From: Opisthocomus hoazin
Taxonomy: Eukaryota; Chordata; Aves; Opisthocomiformes; Opisthocomidae
DNA length: 64,000 bases
Reading direction: 5' to 3'
Assembly (NCBI RefSeq): GCF_030867145.1
Contig: NC_134414.1
Span: forward strand, 77,304,504 to 77,368,503
The notes under the pieces are model-generated. The model searched no databases. It was not told the origin of the DNA and saw only the letters and a program-made list of their open reading frames with translations. Below are positions 1-12,379 of the stretch, in pieces; position 1 is the stretch's first letter, and the number at the start of each line of letters is the position of its first letter. Both the position numbers and the translations under genes were made by a program.

Positions 1-2120
1 ATCCCACAAGAATAATGGCATCCACCCAATCCTATCACTCCAAGCCACACCAGGGGAAGAAATATAAATAGCGTGTCGAGTAATCAATGGATCTATCCAC
101 GGCAAACCCACTGAAATCAGAATATATTGCACCAATTTTTCCAAACCCAAAGACAATGAAAAATCTTGTTACAATATACCAGAACCAGATTGTTTGGCAC
201 AATTTCACTTTTACACTGCGTGTACTAGCACTCTGTCTCTGGGGTTAACATGGTGCAGAACTATTGTTTCATTTCATGATTACTGAACGAGAAATGTGGA
301 ACTTGTGCTCCACGAGGTGGCCATCTAATGATGTGTATGTACTTTGTGACATATCCATACTTAATCAAAATTTATCCACAATAGTGCTACATAATAACAT
401 CACTTTTCATAGACAAGACTGGAACATTAAAAATGACAATGAAAATTCACCAATTTCATCTCTGAAAGGAACTGAAGGAGACACCACCTTGGTAGGATGT
501 CAAATTGAAAAATCACACCCAATGCATGACACCAGATTTACACATCATCATACACTGTGTTGGGAGAGAACAACATATACACACCTGTCATTTCAAACAT
601 AACTGCTGGTATACATTTACTATACCACATCTGACACTCGTCACGTGTCTTTGGACAGACCCCAACTCTCGCTCCAGCTTAGGTTTCCAATTCAAAATCG
701 ATGTTGAACAATTACATCCACCGAGTGAGCCTCTTACTGAACTGTCTCCTGACATCTACAACACTGGTCCCTGCCTAATCAAAAACACAGGGCAACATCA
801 AATGCTATTTAACCCCTTATGGTCTCTCAAACGAGTGAAATTGTTCATGCAGGTTGACATTTCTGCAATTAAACCTACCTGCTCACCATTCCTGACAACA
901 TCTTTTACAGGCTAGTTAGCATGGCTGCACGGATGAACCCTCACCTCTCTGAAACGACCACAGGGAATTGTGACTGATGTCTTAGGAACTGGACTGGGAG
1001 TGCTAAACAGCGTAGATGCTGAAGATTTCACAAACCAGATGAATTCAGCAAGAAATAATTTGTAGAAATAAAACCAACCACTACAATCTTCTTGCTATCC
1101 GCAAGAACCAATCAATGCCTCTTGTCTGATATTTTACCCCAACGGGACAGAATAACTGAAAAAGTTCGCCACTTCATTATGGAATTAGTAGGTGCAACCC
1201 AGACTAATGTCTCTCTCACTCTCAATTGTATTCAGACTCAACAGTGGGTACAATCTACTGTGAAAACAATTATAAGAGAAGGTGAAGAAGGCATCCTACC
1301 TGCCAAAAATCAAAAGATAATTTGGGATAAGGCAACTAAATTTGCAAAGGAATTTACATCCTGATGAAACCCCTGAAATTATACTTTTATGTATTGGAAA
1401 TTGATTCATTTGCATCAGAACCCTTTGTGATTCTATACCTATAGACAATACCGTTGTAGATACAGATGACCACTTAAATGCCTGAGTTTGCAATTTTACC
1501 AAAATTACAGGATGCGATGTCTACTATTCAGCTCCTGTCACAACTCATCAATTGCTGCAATCCAACTACGCAATGTATCAATACCAGTCACCTACCCCTG
1601 TTGAGATGAACCTCACTTTGGTGAGAAAGCTGTTGCAACATGATGACCTGCATCAATTGCTGAAAGGAATTCGAGACAATGGACAAAGGGCTCTGATCAC
1701 TGTCCATCACGACACAGAAGAAATGCGCTGTGTCCTCGAAAGAGTGAAGGAAGATGGGGAACATCGCTGGTGGGATACCTTATTCTGATGGTCTCCCACA
1801 GCGACTAGAATACTGAACCAGATGTTACATCCCACTGTGACTCTGTTGACTCTAGTTATATTATGCTTGCTGTTAAACATTTTCATATATATTAGAGTGT
1901 GGAAGATAGCTGAACAAGTTACATTGCCACAACACCCTACTTACATTTATAACCTTGCCTAATCACACTTAAAGAATCTTGATACTTAAGGTAACCAACA
2001 AAAAATTTCCCTTAAATTATAATTGGAATATAGTATTGCTCAGTTTGTAGACACAGAGGCAAGGGGCAACCACATCACCACTCTCCAGAAAGATGCATTG
2101 ACTTTAGTTGCAGGGTGGAA
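1..2120 (+). mobile_element. Fossil endogenous retrovirus, 3' internal part with env-like remnant
   Basis: Degraded internal sequence directly upstream of an LTR. Short stretches look like the transmembrane half of a retroviral envelope: a GTGLG-type motif near 990-1015, then a hydrophobic run near 1830-1890 that suits a membrane anchor. A purine-rich stretch (GGGTGGAA) ends at 2120 where the LTR begins, as expected for a polypurine tract. The reading is broken many times and the element is clearly old and non-functional. The 5' part lies outside the window. The exact family is not certain; assignment as env-bearing rests on these short resemblances. Confidence 0.55.
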
Positions 2121-3174
2121 TGTGGTGGTGCAACCCCCAATTCACACCTGGCAATCCCAGAACCAGCCAACACTGTATTCTTGCTTGCACTGCAGGAACA
2201 GTTAGCTGCTGAGCAGAGAAGCAGGACGACTCAGCTCTCTCCTTGTCCTTGTCCAAGAGCAGTGAGCTGGGCCGATCAGGCACTCCCTGACCGCACCGGG
2301 AACTCCCGATGCCTGGAGTCGCACCTGCCTGGTGAATGTCAGAACTGGACCGTCTGGGTAGTGCTGAAGTTGTGTAGCTGCTGTCTAAAAATCAGGATTG
2401 CATCCTGTGAGTTGTGACCAGGATGGAAAATTACTGATGCCTAAAGTCCACCATCTTGCGATGCCATAAACAGTGGTGCTGGGGAAGGCCCTTTGAGCTC
2501 TTCTGGTCCACCGTGGGCTGCACCCAGTAACTGCCTCTCAGTGGGATGCTTCTCAGAGTATCTCATAAACCTGGGCTGATATCCTTAAGATTCAACCTTC
2601 GCCCGTTGAGAAATCATTTGCTTTGAAGTGAGCATTGCACTGAACTCGGGGCCAAATTTTGTGATTGTGCAGGTGTGTGTGAATCGATTAATAATACCCT
2701 ATCACTGCAATTGTAATAGTAAATTCTTTCTAATAGCTCTGTAAATGATAATTTAACCAGTGATTAGTAGCTACTGAATTCCCATGATCCTCTCTCTCTC
2801 TGAACTGTGAACTCACCATGAATTACTGCTAAACTTATCCCTTAGACATAAACCTTTGCTGTCTAAGGCCGGGTCTGGATTCAGCCGCACCCATGCTCCT
2901 CTCTGAGCAGAAGTTTAGAAAGCAAGGGGGTCCTTTGCAAACCAGGTGACTCAACGGGAGGCTCTCCCTTACTCCATACACTTTTCTTTTACTTCTGTAT
3001 AAATAATTTTCCACTCAAAACCTCCGTCGGTTTTCTATTGCATTCATGTAATAAATAATAGAGTGAACTGTGCCAATGAACTTTGTACGATCACATTTTC
3101 TACATTCTCTGTAAAATCTTTTCTCACAGAATCTTTGAATGATCATTCAAGTGACCAAACCACTCATCCGGGAC
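2121..3174 (+). mobile_element. 3' LTR of the fossil retrovirus
   Basis: This block of about 1.05 kb starts TGTGGTGG, ends near ...GGGACA, and has a close second copy in the same orientation at 40606-41662. An AATAAA lies near 3050. The matching second copy, in unrelated surroundings, supports these borders as real LTR ends. No target duplication can be assigned here because the 5' end of the element is outside the window. Long runs are identical between the two copies, while small differences are scattered throughout, so they are not very recent. Confidence 0.65.
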
Positions 3175-3199
3175 AATTTGGTGCAGTTGGTAGGATGGC

Positions 3200-4980
3200 A
3201 AGTAGTATCGCTGCAGTGACCATGAAATGGTGAACTTCAGGATCCTGCATGGAGGAAGCAAGGCACTAAGTAGGATCAAAACCTTGGACTTCAGGAAAGG
3301 TAACATTGGCCTCTTCAAGGACCTGCTTGGAGGAATTCCATGGGTGAGGACTCTAAAAGTAGGGGGTTCCAAGAGAGCTGGTCGCTGTTTAAACATCAGT
3401 TCCTCCCTGCTCAGGATCGGTGCATCCCCCTGAGCAAGAAATCGAGCATAGGAGGCAGGAGACCCGCATGGATGAGCAAGGAGCTTCTAGCAGAACTCAG
3501 ATGGAAGAGAAAGGTCTAGGGAAGGTGGAAAGAGGGATAGTCCACCTGGGAGGAGTACAGCAACGTTGTCAGAGCATGCAGGGATGCAACAAGGAAGGCT
3601 AAGGTCCACCTGGAATTGAATCTGGCAAGGGATGTTGAGGACAACAAGGCGGCCTTCTTCACGTACATCAGAAGTAAATGGAAGACTAGGGAAAATGTGG
3701 GGCTGCTGCTGAACAACGTGGGTGTCGTGGTGGCAGAGGATGCAGAGAAGGCAGAGTTACTGAATGCCTTGTTTACTTCAGTCTTTAGTGCTAAGGCCAG
3801 CACTCAGGAATCCCAGGCCCTGGAGGTAAGAGAAAAAGCCTAGAGAAGGGAAGGCTTTCCCTTGGCTGAGAAGGATCATGCGAGAGATCACTTAAACAAT
3901 CTGGACGCCCACAAATCCGTGGGCCTCGATGGAATGCACCCACGAGTGCTGAGGGAGCTGGCACATGTCATTGCTGAGCCACTCTCCAGCATCTTTGTCA
4001 GGTCCTGGAGGACAGGAGAGGTGCCCAAGGAGTGGAGAAAAGCCAGTGTCACTCCAGTCTTCAAAAAGTGTAAGAAGGAGGACCCAGGGAACTACAGGCC
4101 GGTCAGCCTCACCTCCATCCCTGGAAAAATGATGGAGCAGCTCATTCTGCAGGTCATCATTAAGCAAGTGGAGGAAAAGAAGGTTATCAGGAGTAGTCAA
4201 CATGGATTCACCAAGGGGAAATCATGCTTGACCAATCTGATAGCTTTCTACGATGGTAAGACTGGCTTGTGGGTAGATGAGGGGAGAGCAGTGGATGTTG
4301 TCTACGTCGACTTCAGAAAGGCTTTTGACACGGTCTCCCGTAACATCCTCCTACGGAAGCTCAGGAAGTGTGGGCTGGATGAGTGGTCAGTGAGGTGGAC
4401 TGAGAACTGGCTGAATGGCAGAGCTCAGAGTGTTGTCATCAGCGGCGCTGAGTCTAGTTGGAGGCCTGTAGCTAGTGGGGTTCCCCAGGGGTCAGTGATG
4501 GTCCCAGTCTTGTTCAGCTTCTTCATCAATGACCTGGATGAAGGGACAGAGTGTACTCTCATCAAGAATGTTGACGATACAAAACTGGGAGGAGCGGTAG
4601 ATACACCAGAAGGCTGTGCTGCCATTCAGTGAGACCTAGAGAGGCTGGAGAGTTGGGCAGAGAGGAACCTGATGAGGTTCAACAAGGGCAAGTGCAGGGT
4701 CCTGCACCTGGGGAGAAACAACCCCATGCACCAGTACAGGCTTGGGGAAGACCTGCTGGAGAGAAGCTCTGTGGAGAGGGACCTGGCAGTGCTGATGCAC
4801 GACAAGTTGACCATGAGCCAGCAGTGTGCCCTTGTTGCCAAGAAGGCCAATGGGATCCTGGAGTGCATTGGAAGGAGTGTGGCCAGCAGGTCGAGGGAGG
4901 TTCTCCTTCCTCTCTACTGCGTCCTAGTGAGGCCCCATCTGGAGCTACTGCGTGTACTCAGCTCCAGCCAAGGGTGTTCG
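3200..4980 (+). mobile_element. CR1 LINE, large internal part of ORF2 (endonuclease end plus reverse transcriptase)
   Basis: The translation gives typical CR1 ORF2: the linker before the reverse transcriptase, then RT block A ([11 protein letters not shown], near 4300), GVPQGS (near 4480), and block C where the usual FADDTKLG reads NVDDTKLGG (near 4565). A run of 256 codons is open at 3862-4632. Stops occur at 3841 and 4630, and the following RT/C-terminal part ([19 protein letters not shown]) continues to about 4980. The normal CR1 3' end is missing, which is unusual because CR1 copies are usually truncated at the 5' end. This suggests a later deletion. Inactive. Confidence 0.9.
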
Positions 4981-7900
4981 CTGGCCTCAGTAAGCTAATA
5001 CAGGACAAGGGAGTCTTTCCAGTGACACCAGTGGACTATTTGTGTTTGTGCATCCATGCAGATGGGTTTGCAGTAGAAAGCCAGCCTAGAGAAAAGGTCA
5101 CACATTTTTAAAATCAGTAAGGCATTTTCAATTGTTAACAGCATTGCATGATATGCCTCCAAGTTTGCCTCCAAGACTGAAGTGATTATCTGCCATTATC
5201 ACACACAGGGGTTACTGCAGAAGTGCTCTTTCACCAGCAAAATCTGTGCCTTGCATGCTCTTAGCAGAGAGGGTCATACTGCTTGACTTTGAAAACTCAT
5301 TTGCCCCAAAGCCGAGCAATAATCCCATTGCCTTTTGAACAGAGAGACAAGGGATGCGTGCACTCTGTAGCACGTTAGATTTCAAACACCTATATCATTA
5401 AAGCAAAGGTACTGCACCTGCTCATCACAAAGACATGCTGCGGGTGTTCAGAGGGGCCGTGTGAGCAAGAGATAGGAAGGCAACATTTTACAAAGGACAT
5501 GGTTCAGTTTAGGCGTCAGTCGTTCAAGGGCTGCACAAGGGAGAGTCAGCAAAACAGCGATGCCAACACCCCAGGCAGAACGGGCCTGGACCCAAACAGC
5601 TCACGTAGAAGATTAAGCATCACTTTGGCATCTGTAGCCCTTCTCCCCGCAAAGCTGGGCTTTGCTCTTAGAGGTGAAGATGTGACATTTTAAGAAGGTT
5701 GTTTATGGACCACCTCATTCCTCCGACTGCAGACTACTGGGGAGAAGAAACTGCAGGGACAGAGGAGAGCAGAGCGGTTGGGAAAGCCAGCACTGCTGTC
5801 CCACCACGGGAGCACGAGGCCCACGGGACAGGTGAAATCATGGGGCCTGAGGGGGTCCTTGGAGAAGATGGAGAGAGGGTGCAGAGACAGGTTCAGCCAA
5901 TCCCGTGACCACAGCAACTGGTTAATAACAGACTGGGTGTTATTTGCCTTGCTCCGACTAAAAGGGGGTGGAAATCCCCACTCCACTGTTCATTGTCAGC
6001 TTCTTCTCCTTCCGTGAGATTGCCCAGAGATAATGTTAAAACATTGATCGTCTCAAGCAAATATGCCAGGTCCACCAGGCACTCCTCTGCCAAGGTATTA
6101 ACTCATGAAGGCAAACCTGGGGGAGCAGCGGACTGCTCCTTTCATCACGGCCAGCCTCGTGCAGCGGCTCCATCTCGTGAAGATGCTGTCAGAGGTGGGA
6201 CGAGACCCACTGCCTTCACACTGTTCAAGGAAATGGGGGCTTCCAAAGAAAGGCATCAGCAGAACGAGTCAGTCCCACTGCTAATCAAGCTGTGCCCAAC
6301 AAGGCCTCCTGTGCTTTGCTATCTGCCCACTGCGCACCCTTTGGAGACTGACCGCAGCCTCCACAGATACCAAGCAGACTCCCCCACCCACAGTGGGTGA
6401 CACTTTTCCCACCTCTGGTATTTTTGGCACATGAGGGGTCAGGGAAAGGGTGATGAGTGTGCAGAAACGTGGCTGGGGAGCAGAGGGAGGGAGAGGTCTC
6501 TCGAGGGCAGGCAAGGGGCTTGGTGGATGGAGGCAAGGGGCCCCGAGAGCCTCTGACTAGAGCAACCGCAGGCACATAACCCCTCACTAACGTGACGCCG
6601 GTATCCTTAGCATTGGTGTCTGTCCCCAGGTAGCAAATGCAGCTTCAGTGATTGGAGACGCCTGGCTCATTGCAGTCCCTCTACTCGCAAGCAGATGTGT
6701 GCCTGAAAACTCTTCCCCTCACAGCAGAGAGGAATGTTGAGGCAAGGGGTTGTTTGAATCATTTCAGAGACGCATCAGGCTTGTTGGAAGCTGTTACAAA
6801 AAACACAAAAAGCTGAAATGACAAGGCTTCGTTATCTATCCTGCTGGCAAGCAATGTCAGCAGAGCACACTGTCATGGGAGGAACCCCCAGGCAGGGGCA
6901 GATGGTCCACCATCACAGATGTGGCCAGTGTCTCAGGAGGGTGCTAGCCCAGGCAGTAGGGCTGCAAGCCCCTCCATGCCACAGATGGAGGGTCAGTCCC
7001 AGGCCTCTTTTCTTGAGCAGTAGCGACACAGCCCAGGATGCCGGGATGGGACTGGGGCAAGCAGCCGCAGAAGAGCTGGGTGCTGAGACTTTGCCTTGGC
7101 CCTCACCTTGGCTCCCTCCAGGAACAGGGTTTGAAATACCAGATGCAGGTGAGGAGATGCCCAGAGTAAAATAGGGTCCTTTTTTCTCCCTTTGGAAATC
7201 TGGGAAATGCCAGTCCCAAGGACATACTTGCCACCATGCCAAAGTCTAGAGTGCAACAGGTTCTATTTACATGAGAAAAAAATGCAGCTCAATACATTCC
7301 ATCACAGTGTTGGATCGCCACCAAAAGGAAGGTAGCCTTCCCTGTAAATTACCCTTCCCCAATCCTCTGTCCTGTGCCAGAAGGCGAGCTGCGGAGAAGT
7401 AGGTAAGACACCACCACTCGGGGCGGGAGCTCTTCTCATTCCCTTCAGCAATAGCAGCTCCTCAGCAGCCCATGGGCTGCACTTCTTTACTGCATGAGAT
7501 TTCTGCTTGAGTAAGGACACCGAAATTTGTCCTGTAGTTCTGGATTTAGCTCACCTACATTTAGATGTCTTTCATCCCTACGTGAGCCCATCTCCCTAGG
7601 CAACCCTCACAGCCGGTGAGGGGAAATGGGTGCTCCCGGAGCACAACTCACCCTGAAGTAGACAGACACAATGATTTCGACAGCTTGCATCTTGAAAGTA
7701 CCTATTTCTGAGTATGAAGAAAGTCTCAGGAGACTGAGGCAAAGCTGCCCAGGGGTGGGGAAGGTGGTTTGTATACAGAACATGGGCAGGGAATAAGGTC
7801 ATTCACGGTGGCAGTGCAGCAGTGCAGGGCACTGAACATTACTAATTTTACTTTTTCTCAACCAAGTATAGGGTTTGAGATTTGGTGGAAGCTCCCGAGA

Positions 7901-8168
7901 TGTCATAGCAGCTGTGGGTTTGAAACACCAGCAACAGTGAGAGGTCACCAGTCTCTTGTGAGCAGATGCAGGCTGGTTTGTGCCGCAGCAGGAGAGCTGC
8001 CATTGGTGTCTCTCGTAAAAAGAGACGCGACTCCGTTTGTGTATCGCTTCGTCTATCTAACCAAGAGAAATGCCCCGTCAGCTCAGAAAGTTTCTTTGTG
8101 TTTCTCCAGCAAGTAGTGGGATTTGTTCATGTGTTCATGTGTGCCAGTGCTGACTGATTGCTTTTCAG
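4981..8168. other. Intergenic, upstream flank of the lysozyme gene; no gene recognised
   Basis: No exon with family resemblance, RNA gene or clear repeat was seen. Open frames of 60-135 codons occur but overlap one another on both strands and look like chance. An untranslated first exon of the lysozyme gene should lie somewhere here, because a splice acceptor (TTGCTTTTCAG) immediately precedes its first coding exon at 8169. Confidence 0.5.
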
Positions 8169-8199
8169 GCTGTTCTGCGTGCGCAGGAAGAACCACGCC

Positions 8200-11100
8200 A
8201 TGTACCCGATGCTCGTGCTGCTGGGCCTCGCTGCCCTCCTGGGTAAGCCTGGCGTCCCCCCCTGCTGCGCTCCAAGCACCTGGGGACACACGCCTGGTTC
8301 CCCAACCCCCTCCCCAAAATCTCCACTGCCATTAAACTCTATTGGAGGGCAGAGTGCTGGGGGTCCCCCGGTGAGGCTTATGGAAGGAGGGATGGCCCTG
8401 ATGGACGGGTGGGCGCAGGGTGCAGGGCAGGACCTCGCCTCCTCTCCATCGCAAGGAGCGAGAGTGGCAGCCCCGTGCGGCTCCCGCGTCCCGCAGCCCG
8501 ACCTCTGTGGCGTGCAACCTCCCCTCGGGTTTTGTTCGCAGTCACAAAAGGCTTTTATTGCTTGAGCCCTTCCGTGTCACCTCTGCAGGTGCCTCCCAGG
8601 GCAGCACGGATTGCTATGGCAGTGTAAGCGGAATTGAAACCACGGGGGCTTCCTGCAAAACTGCAAAGCCAGAGGGTTTATCCTACTGCGGTGAGTATCC
8701 CTCTTCTGCCACGCTTCTCCACGGCACAACTACCCTGGTTCCTTCACATCTCCAAAGTGCTGAACACAGGCTAGCTGCTGAGCCTGCACAAGAGCCCTGC
8801 CGGTGAACATCTGCCTCCTCCCACAGTCAGGGCAAAGAAAAGTGTCATCTATTTCTGCCTGCACTAGAAGGCGAGAGGTGAGAGGCAATGCTGAGTTTTA
8901 AAGGTTATTAGCAAACATCTTTACTTTTGATTGGAATTACAGGAGTTAAGGCATCAGAAACGATTGCTGAACGGGACCTAGAAGCCATGGCTCAATATAA
9001 AACTCTGATTGAGGAAGTTGGCAAAAAGCTGTGCGTCGAACCAGCCATCATCGCTGGCATCATCTCCCGGGAATCTCATGCCGGCACAATACTGAAGGAC
9101 GGCTGGGGCGACAACGGAAATGGCTTTGGTTTAATGCAGGTATTGGCTGATATTCCACTAAGACCTGATAAATATACAGCAGATAAATAAAAGTAAACCT
9201 CCTAAAGGTACCATCCATTGCAGAAGGGAAATTTTACTTCTTTTTGTTGCTTTGTATTTCTAGGTTGACAAAAACTCCCATACACCTGTGGGAGCGTGGA
9301 ACAGCGAAGCTCACATTACCCAGGGCACAGACATACTTGTCTCAATGATAAAGACAATCCAGGCAAAGTTCCCAAGCTGGACAAAGGACCAGCAGCTGAA
9401 AGGTAAGGTACAGGCCACAGGTTTTGTCCAGGACAGAAGAAAAATTTTAGGACGAGAATATGCTGAATTAGCCCTTGTGTTCCTCAAAAACCACGTTCCT
9501 AACAGGCTGTCGCTTATCTTTTCACCCCGCTTTTCTCTCACCGGCAGAAGACAAGCTTTGCCAAGTCGGTGCTGTTCCTGCCTTTGCTTAGTAGGGCAGC
9601 CTGGCTCAATTTTCAGCACCATGCGGCAAATGTTTATACACCTGAAATCCAGTCTGTAGAGGAGCTGAGCTTTCCTTGTCTGACTGCGAGGAGTCTCCCA
9701 CAGCCATTCCGGTTAGCAAGCAGCCCCGTGGTTTGCTCGAACGGGGCCAGCAGTTCACTCCAGATCTCTGCTGTCAAAGGAGACGAGGTGTTTGCTCTCG
9801 GGGAACTGCAAAACTGTGCTGCACAAGTGGAAAAGCTCAAAGCAGGCTGCACCCCACAAGCCCCTGGGACTGCTGGGGTGCCGCAGCGGGCTCCTTTCAC
9901 AGCCACCTCAGATGCCCCTGCTTTTCAACAGGCCATATGGAGTGGCACATACGCAGCTGCAGGACAGAAATAATGCAATCTAGGAGAGTGTTCTAACTCT
10001 CTTTTAAGAGCAGTAATTTTCAAGGATGAGTGAGGAGTTACAAGGATGTTGGATATGATGTGGTATGGTGTGGTATGATGTGGTACGGCATGATCTGACA
10101 TGAGATGATATGGTGTGGTATGGTATGATAGGACACGATATGATCCTATCCTATCCTATCCTATCCTATCCTATCCTATCCTATCCTATCCTATCCTATC
10201 CTATCCTATCCTATCCTATCCTATCCTATCCTGATCTGTTTTATTCTATTCTGAACAAGCCCCAGTGTAAACAAAGGGCTTGTGCTGGACCAGGTAAATG
10301 GGACAAGTTCATCAAGTTGCAAATATCTGTGAGCTCAAAACCTCAGGTATATTTCTGATGTTTTGGTGGATTCAGCACTAATTGTGAGCTGTTTGAAGAG
10401 CCCCAGTGGAGTCAGAGAAGCTCCGATAATGCTGCCTTCTCCCCTGCTAGAAGGGGTCCCAATAAGAGAAAGCTTTCAAAACCAGTAAAAGCAGAATATA
10501 TAGGGCTGAAATGATCCCTGGTTTTTTAAGTCTGTATGACTTGGGATGCTGGTTGACGAGAAACTCAACCTGACCCAGCAATGTGCACTTGCAGCCCAGA
10601 AGGCCAACTGTATCCTGGGCTGCATCAAAAGCAGCGTGGCCAGCAGGGCAAGGGAGGGGATTCTGCCCCTCTGCTCCGCTCTACTGAGACCCCACCTGGA
10701 GTCCTGCGTCCAGATCTGGAGCCCTCAGCACAGCAAAGACAAGGACCTGTTGGAGCGGGTCCAGAGGAGCGCCAGAAAGATGATCAGGGAGCTGGAGCAC
10801 CTCTCCTATGAGGAAAGGCTGAGAGAGTTGGGGCTGTTCAGCCTGGAGAAGAGAAGGCTGCGGGGAGACCTTAGAGCAGCCTTCCAACACCTGAGGGGCT
10901 GCCTGCAAGAAAGCTGGAGAGGGATTTTTCACAAGGGCCTGGAGTGATAGGACAAGGGGTAATGGCTTGAAATTGAAAGAGGATTGATTTAGACAAGGTA
11001 TAAGAAAGAAATATTTTACTATGAGGGTGATGAGGCACTGGAAGAGGTTGCCCAGAGAAGCTCTGGATGCCCTCTCCCTGGAAGTCTTCAAGGCAAGCTT

Positions 11101-11373
11101 GGATGGGGCTTTGAGCAACCTGGGCTGGTGGAAGGTGTCCCTGCCGATAGCAGGGGACTTGGAACTCAATGATCTATAAAGTCCCTTCCAACTCAAACCA
11201 TTCTGTGATTCTATGACTTCTTTTGGTGTTTCATTTCAGGTGGGATTTCTGCCTACAATGCTGGGCCTAACAATGTCCAAACCTACGACGGAATGGACAT
11301 CGGCACCACCCACGATGACTACGCCAATGACGTGTCTGCACGAGCCCAGTATTACAAGAAACACGGCTATTAG
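8200..11373 (+). CDS. LYG: Goose-type (g-type) lysozyme, secreted
   Basis: Muramidase that cleaves the MurNAc-GlcNAc bond of peptidoglycan (GH23 family), normally secreted. Five coding exons: 8200-8242, 8589-8690, 8943-9139, 9264-9402, 11240-11373. They total 615 nt and encode 204 residues, all with GT-AG introns and consistent phase 1/0 joins. The start is the first ATG after the acceptor at 8168; it opens a hydrophobic signal peptide ([15 protein letters not shown]). The catalytic Glu92 lies in SRESHAG, with Asp105 (GWGD) and Asp116 (MQVD) at the same spacing as goose E73/D86/D97. All four family cysteines are present (DCYG, ASCK, SYCG, LCVEP). The C-terminus ends [11 protein letters not shown]. 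Intron 4 is enlarged by a satellite and a CR1. It looks intact. Whether it matches mammalian LYG1 or LYG2 is not settled by sequence alone. Confidence 0.95.
10041..10232 (+). repeat. TATCC pentanucleotide satellite with a degenerate flank
   Basis: About 17 perfect copies of TATCC run from 10144 to 10232. The preceding ~100 bp is a decayed run of related GGTATGATGT/GATATGG units on the same strand, so the array is asymmetric: one pure end and one old end. It lies in lysozyme intron 4, 300 bp upstream of a CR1. Length is likely to be polymorphic. Confidence 0.95.
10525..11216 (+). mobile_element. CR1 LINE, 5'-truncated, with complete 3' end
   Basis: The C-terminal part of CR1 ORF2 is readable ([25 protein letters not shown], then [19 protein letters not shown]). 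It is followed by the 3' UTR and the terminal CATTCTGTGATTCTATGA, ending about 20 bp before the splice acceptor of lysozyme exon 5. The insertion is very close to the acceptor's polypyrimidine tract. Confidence 0.92.
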
Positions 11374-11473
11374 ACTCGGGAATCTCTACTGAGTAACTTC
11401 AGAGCAGCTCTAGACTGCTAACTGCTACAGATGCAAAAGTACAGGAAAGCTTTACATGAATAAGAATTTGCCG

Positions 11474-11479
11474 ATTAAA
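11474..11479 (+). terminator. Polyadenylation signal of the lysozyme gene
   Basis: ATTAAA lies about 100 bp after the lysozyme stop codon, the first such signal downstream. Confidence 0.6.
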
Positions 11480-12370
11480 GCCCTGAATTTTTAAACCAAC
11501 AGTCAGTTAGAGACCAGTCATGTAGTTTCTTTACAAGCAACATGCTTTGGCTTTTACACAGGGAATATTACCAACATCTTTCATCATTCTTTTCTGCTAT
11601 CTACATTGTTCTCTGCGTTATGAGGGCTGTCTTGTTTTGCTATTGATAATTTACTACCTTTCAGGTCTTCAACACATCTCTGCCAAAATCTGTCATTCAT
11701 CTGTCATTAAAATATCAAAAGGCAAAATGCTTCCTTGGGTATTAGCGTCATGATTTGTTTTTTCAAAGCTGCTTGACATTTACATTATGCTGCAGAATAT
11801 TCCTTTTTTCTGAATGATAATTTTTCCTATGAATGCATAGAATAGCGATGGATGTTTGCAGTCACACAGAACTAAGGAAAGAGAAACTGAATACAAGTCT
11901 TACTAGCAAATGAAGCAGGGCTCCAAGGTGCTCATACTGTCATGTGTGTTAGCAGAGTCTGGGTAAGTGCAGCATTGATTTTAGGCAGAGAGAGAAACTG
12001 CGGAGGGAACAGGATGAAAGACGTGTTTGCACTTCATCAAGTTCCTTTTCCTCTCTGCTGCTTGTAGAAGAGTGACACTTGGGGAAAGCAGCAGTCTTTG
12101 GGTTTGGCATATTTTGGTGCTCCTACTCCTTCCAGACCTGGGATCAAACTATCTGGGGGAGGGAGAGGATGGAGAGGCAAAGGGGAGGAGGGCAGTACAT
12201 ACCTGCAGGACCGAGTGACGCTCATTCTCCAGGGCCAAAGCAAGGGTTGGTTTTGGTTTGGCAGCAAGCAGTGCAAGCCGTGCCTGTCCCACCAGCATCC
12301 CCTTGCATGCTGAAGGAACTTCCTTTCTTCTTCCATGATGAGCACGAGCACACCTGCTAGCACTGGGAAT
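11480..12370. other. Intergenic, no gene recognised
   Basis: This is the 3' flank of the lysozyme gene. It is AT-rich to about 11900 and more balanced after that. No exon, RNA gene or repeat family was recognised. Confidence 0.5.
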
Positions 12371-12379
12371 AACTGTGTA

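Noticed and set aside
3862-4632. 256-codon protein with reverse transcriptase motifs as a host gene
   Set aside because: It is CR1 ORF2 with stops on both sides and lost ends; a mobile element fragment, not a gene.
8158-8199. Upstream extension of the secreted lysozyme (residues before MYPMLVLL)
   Set aside because: It has no ATG, and a splice acceptor ends at 8168, so this stretch is intron plus leader.
10110-10358. Repeated-Ser/Tyr/Pro/Ile/Leu protein
   Set aside because: It is the translation of the TATCC microsatellite.
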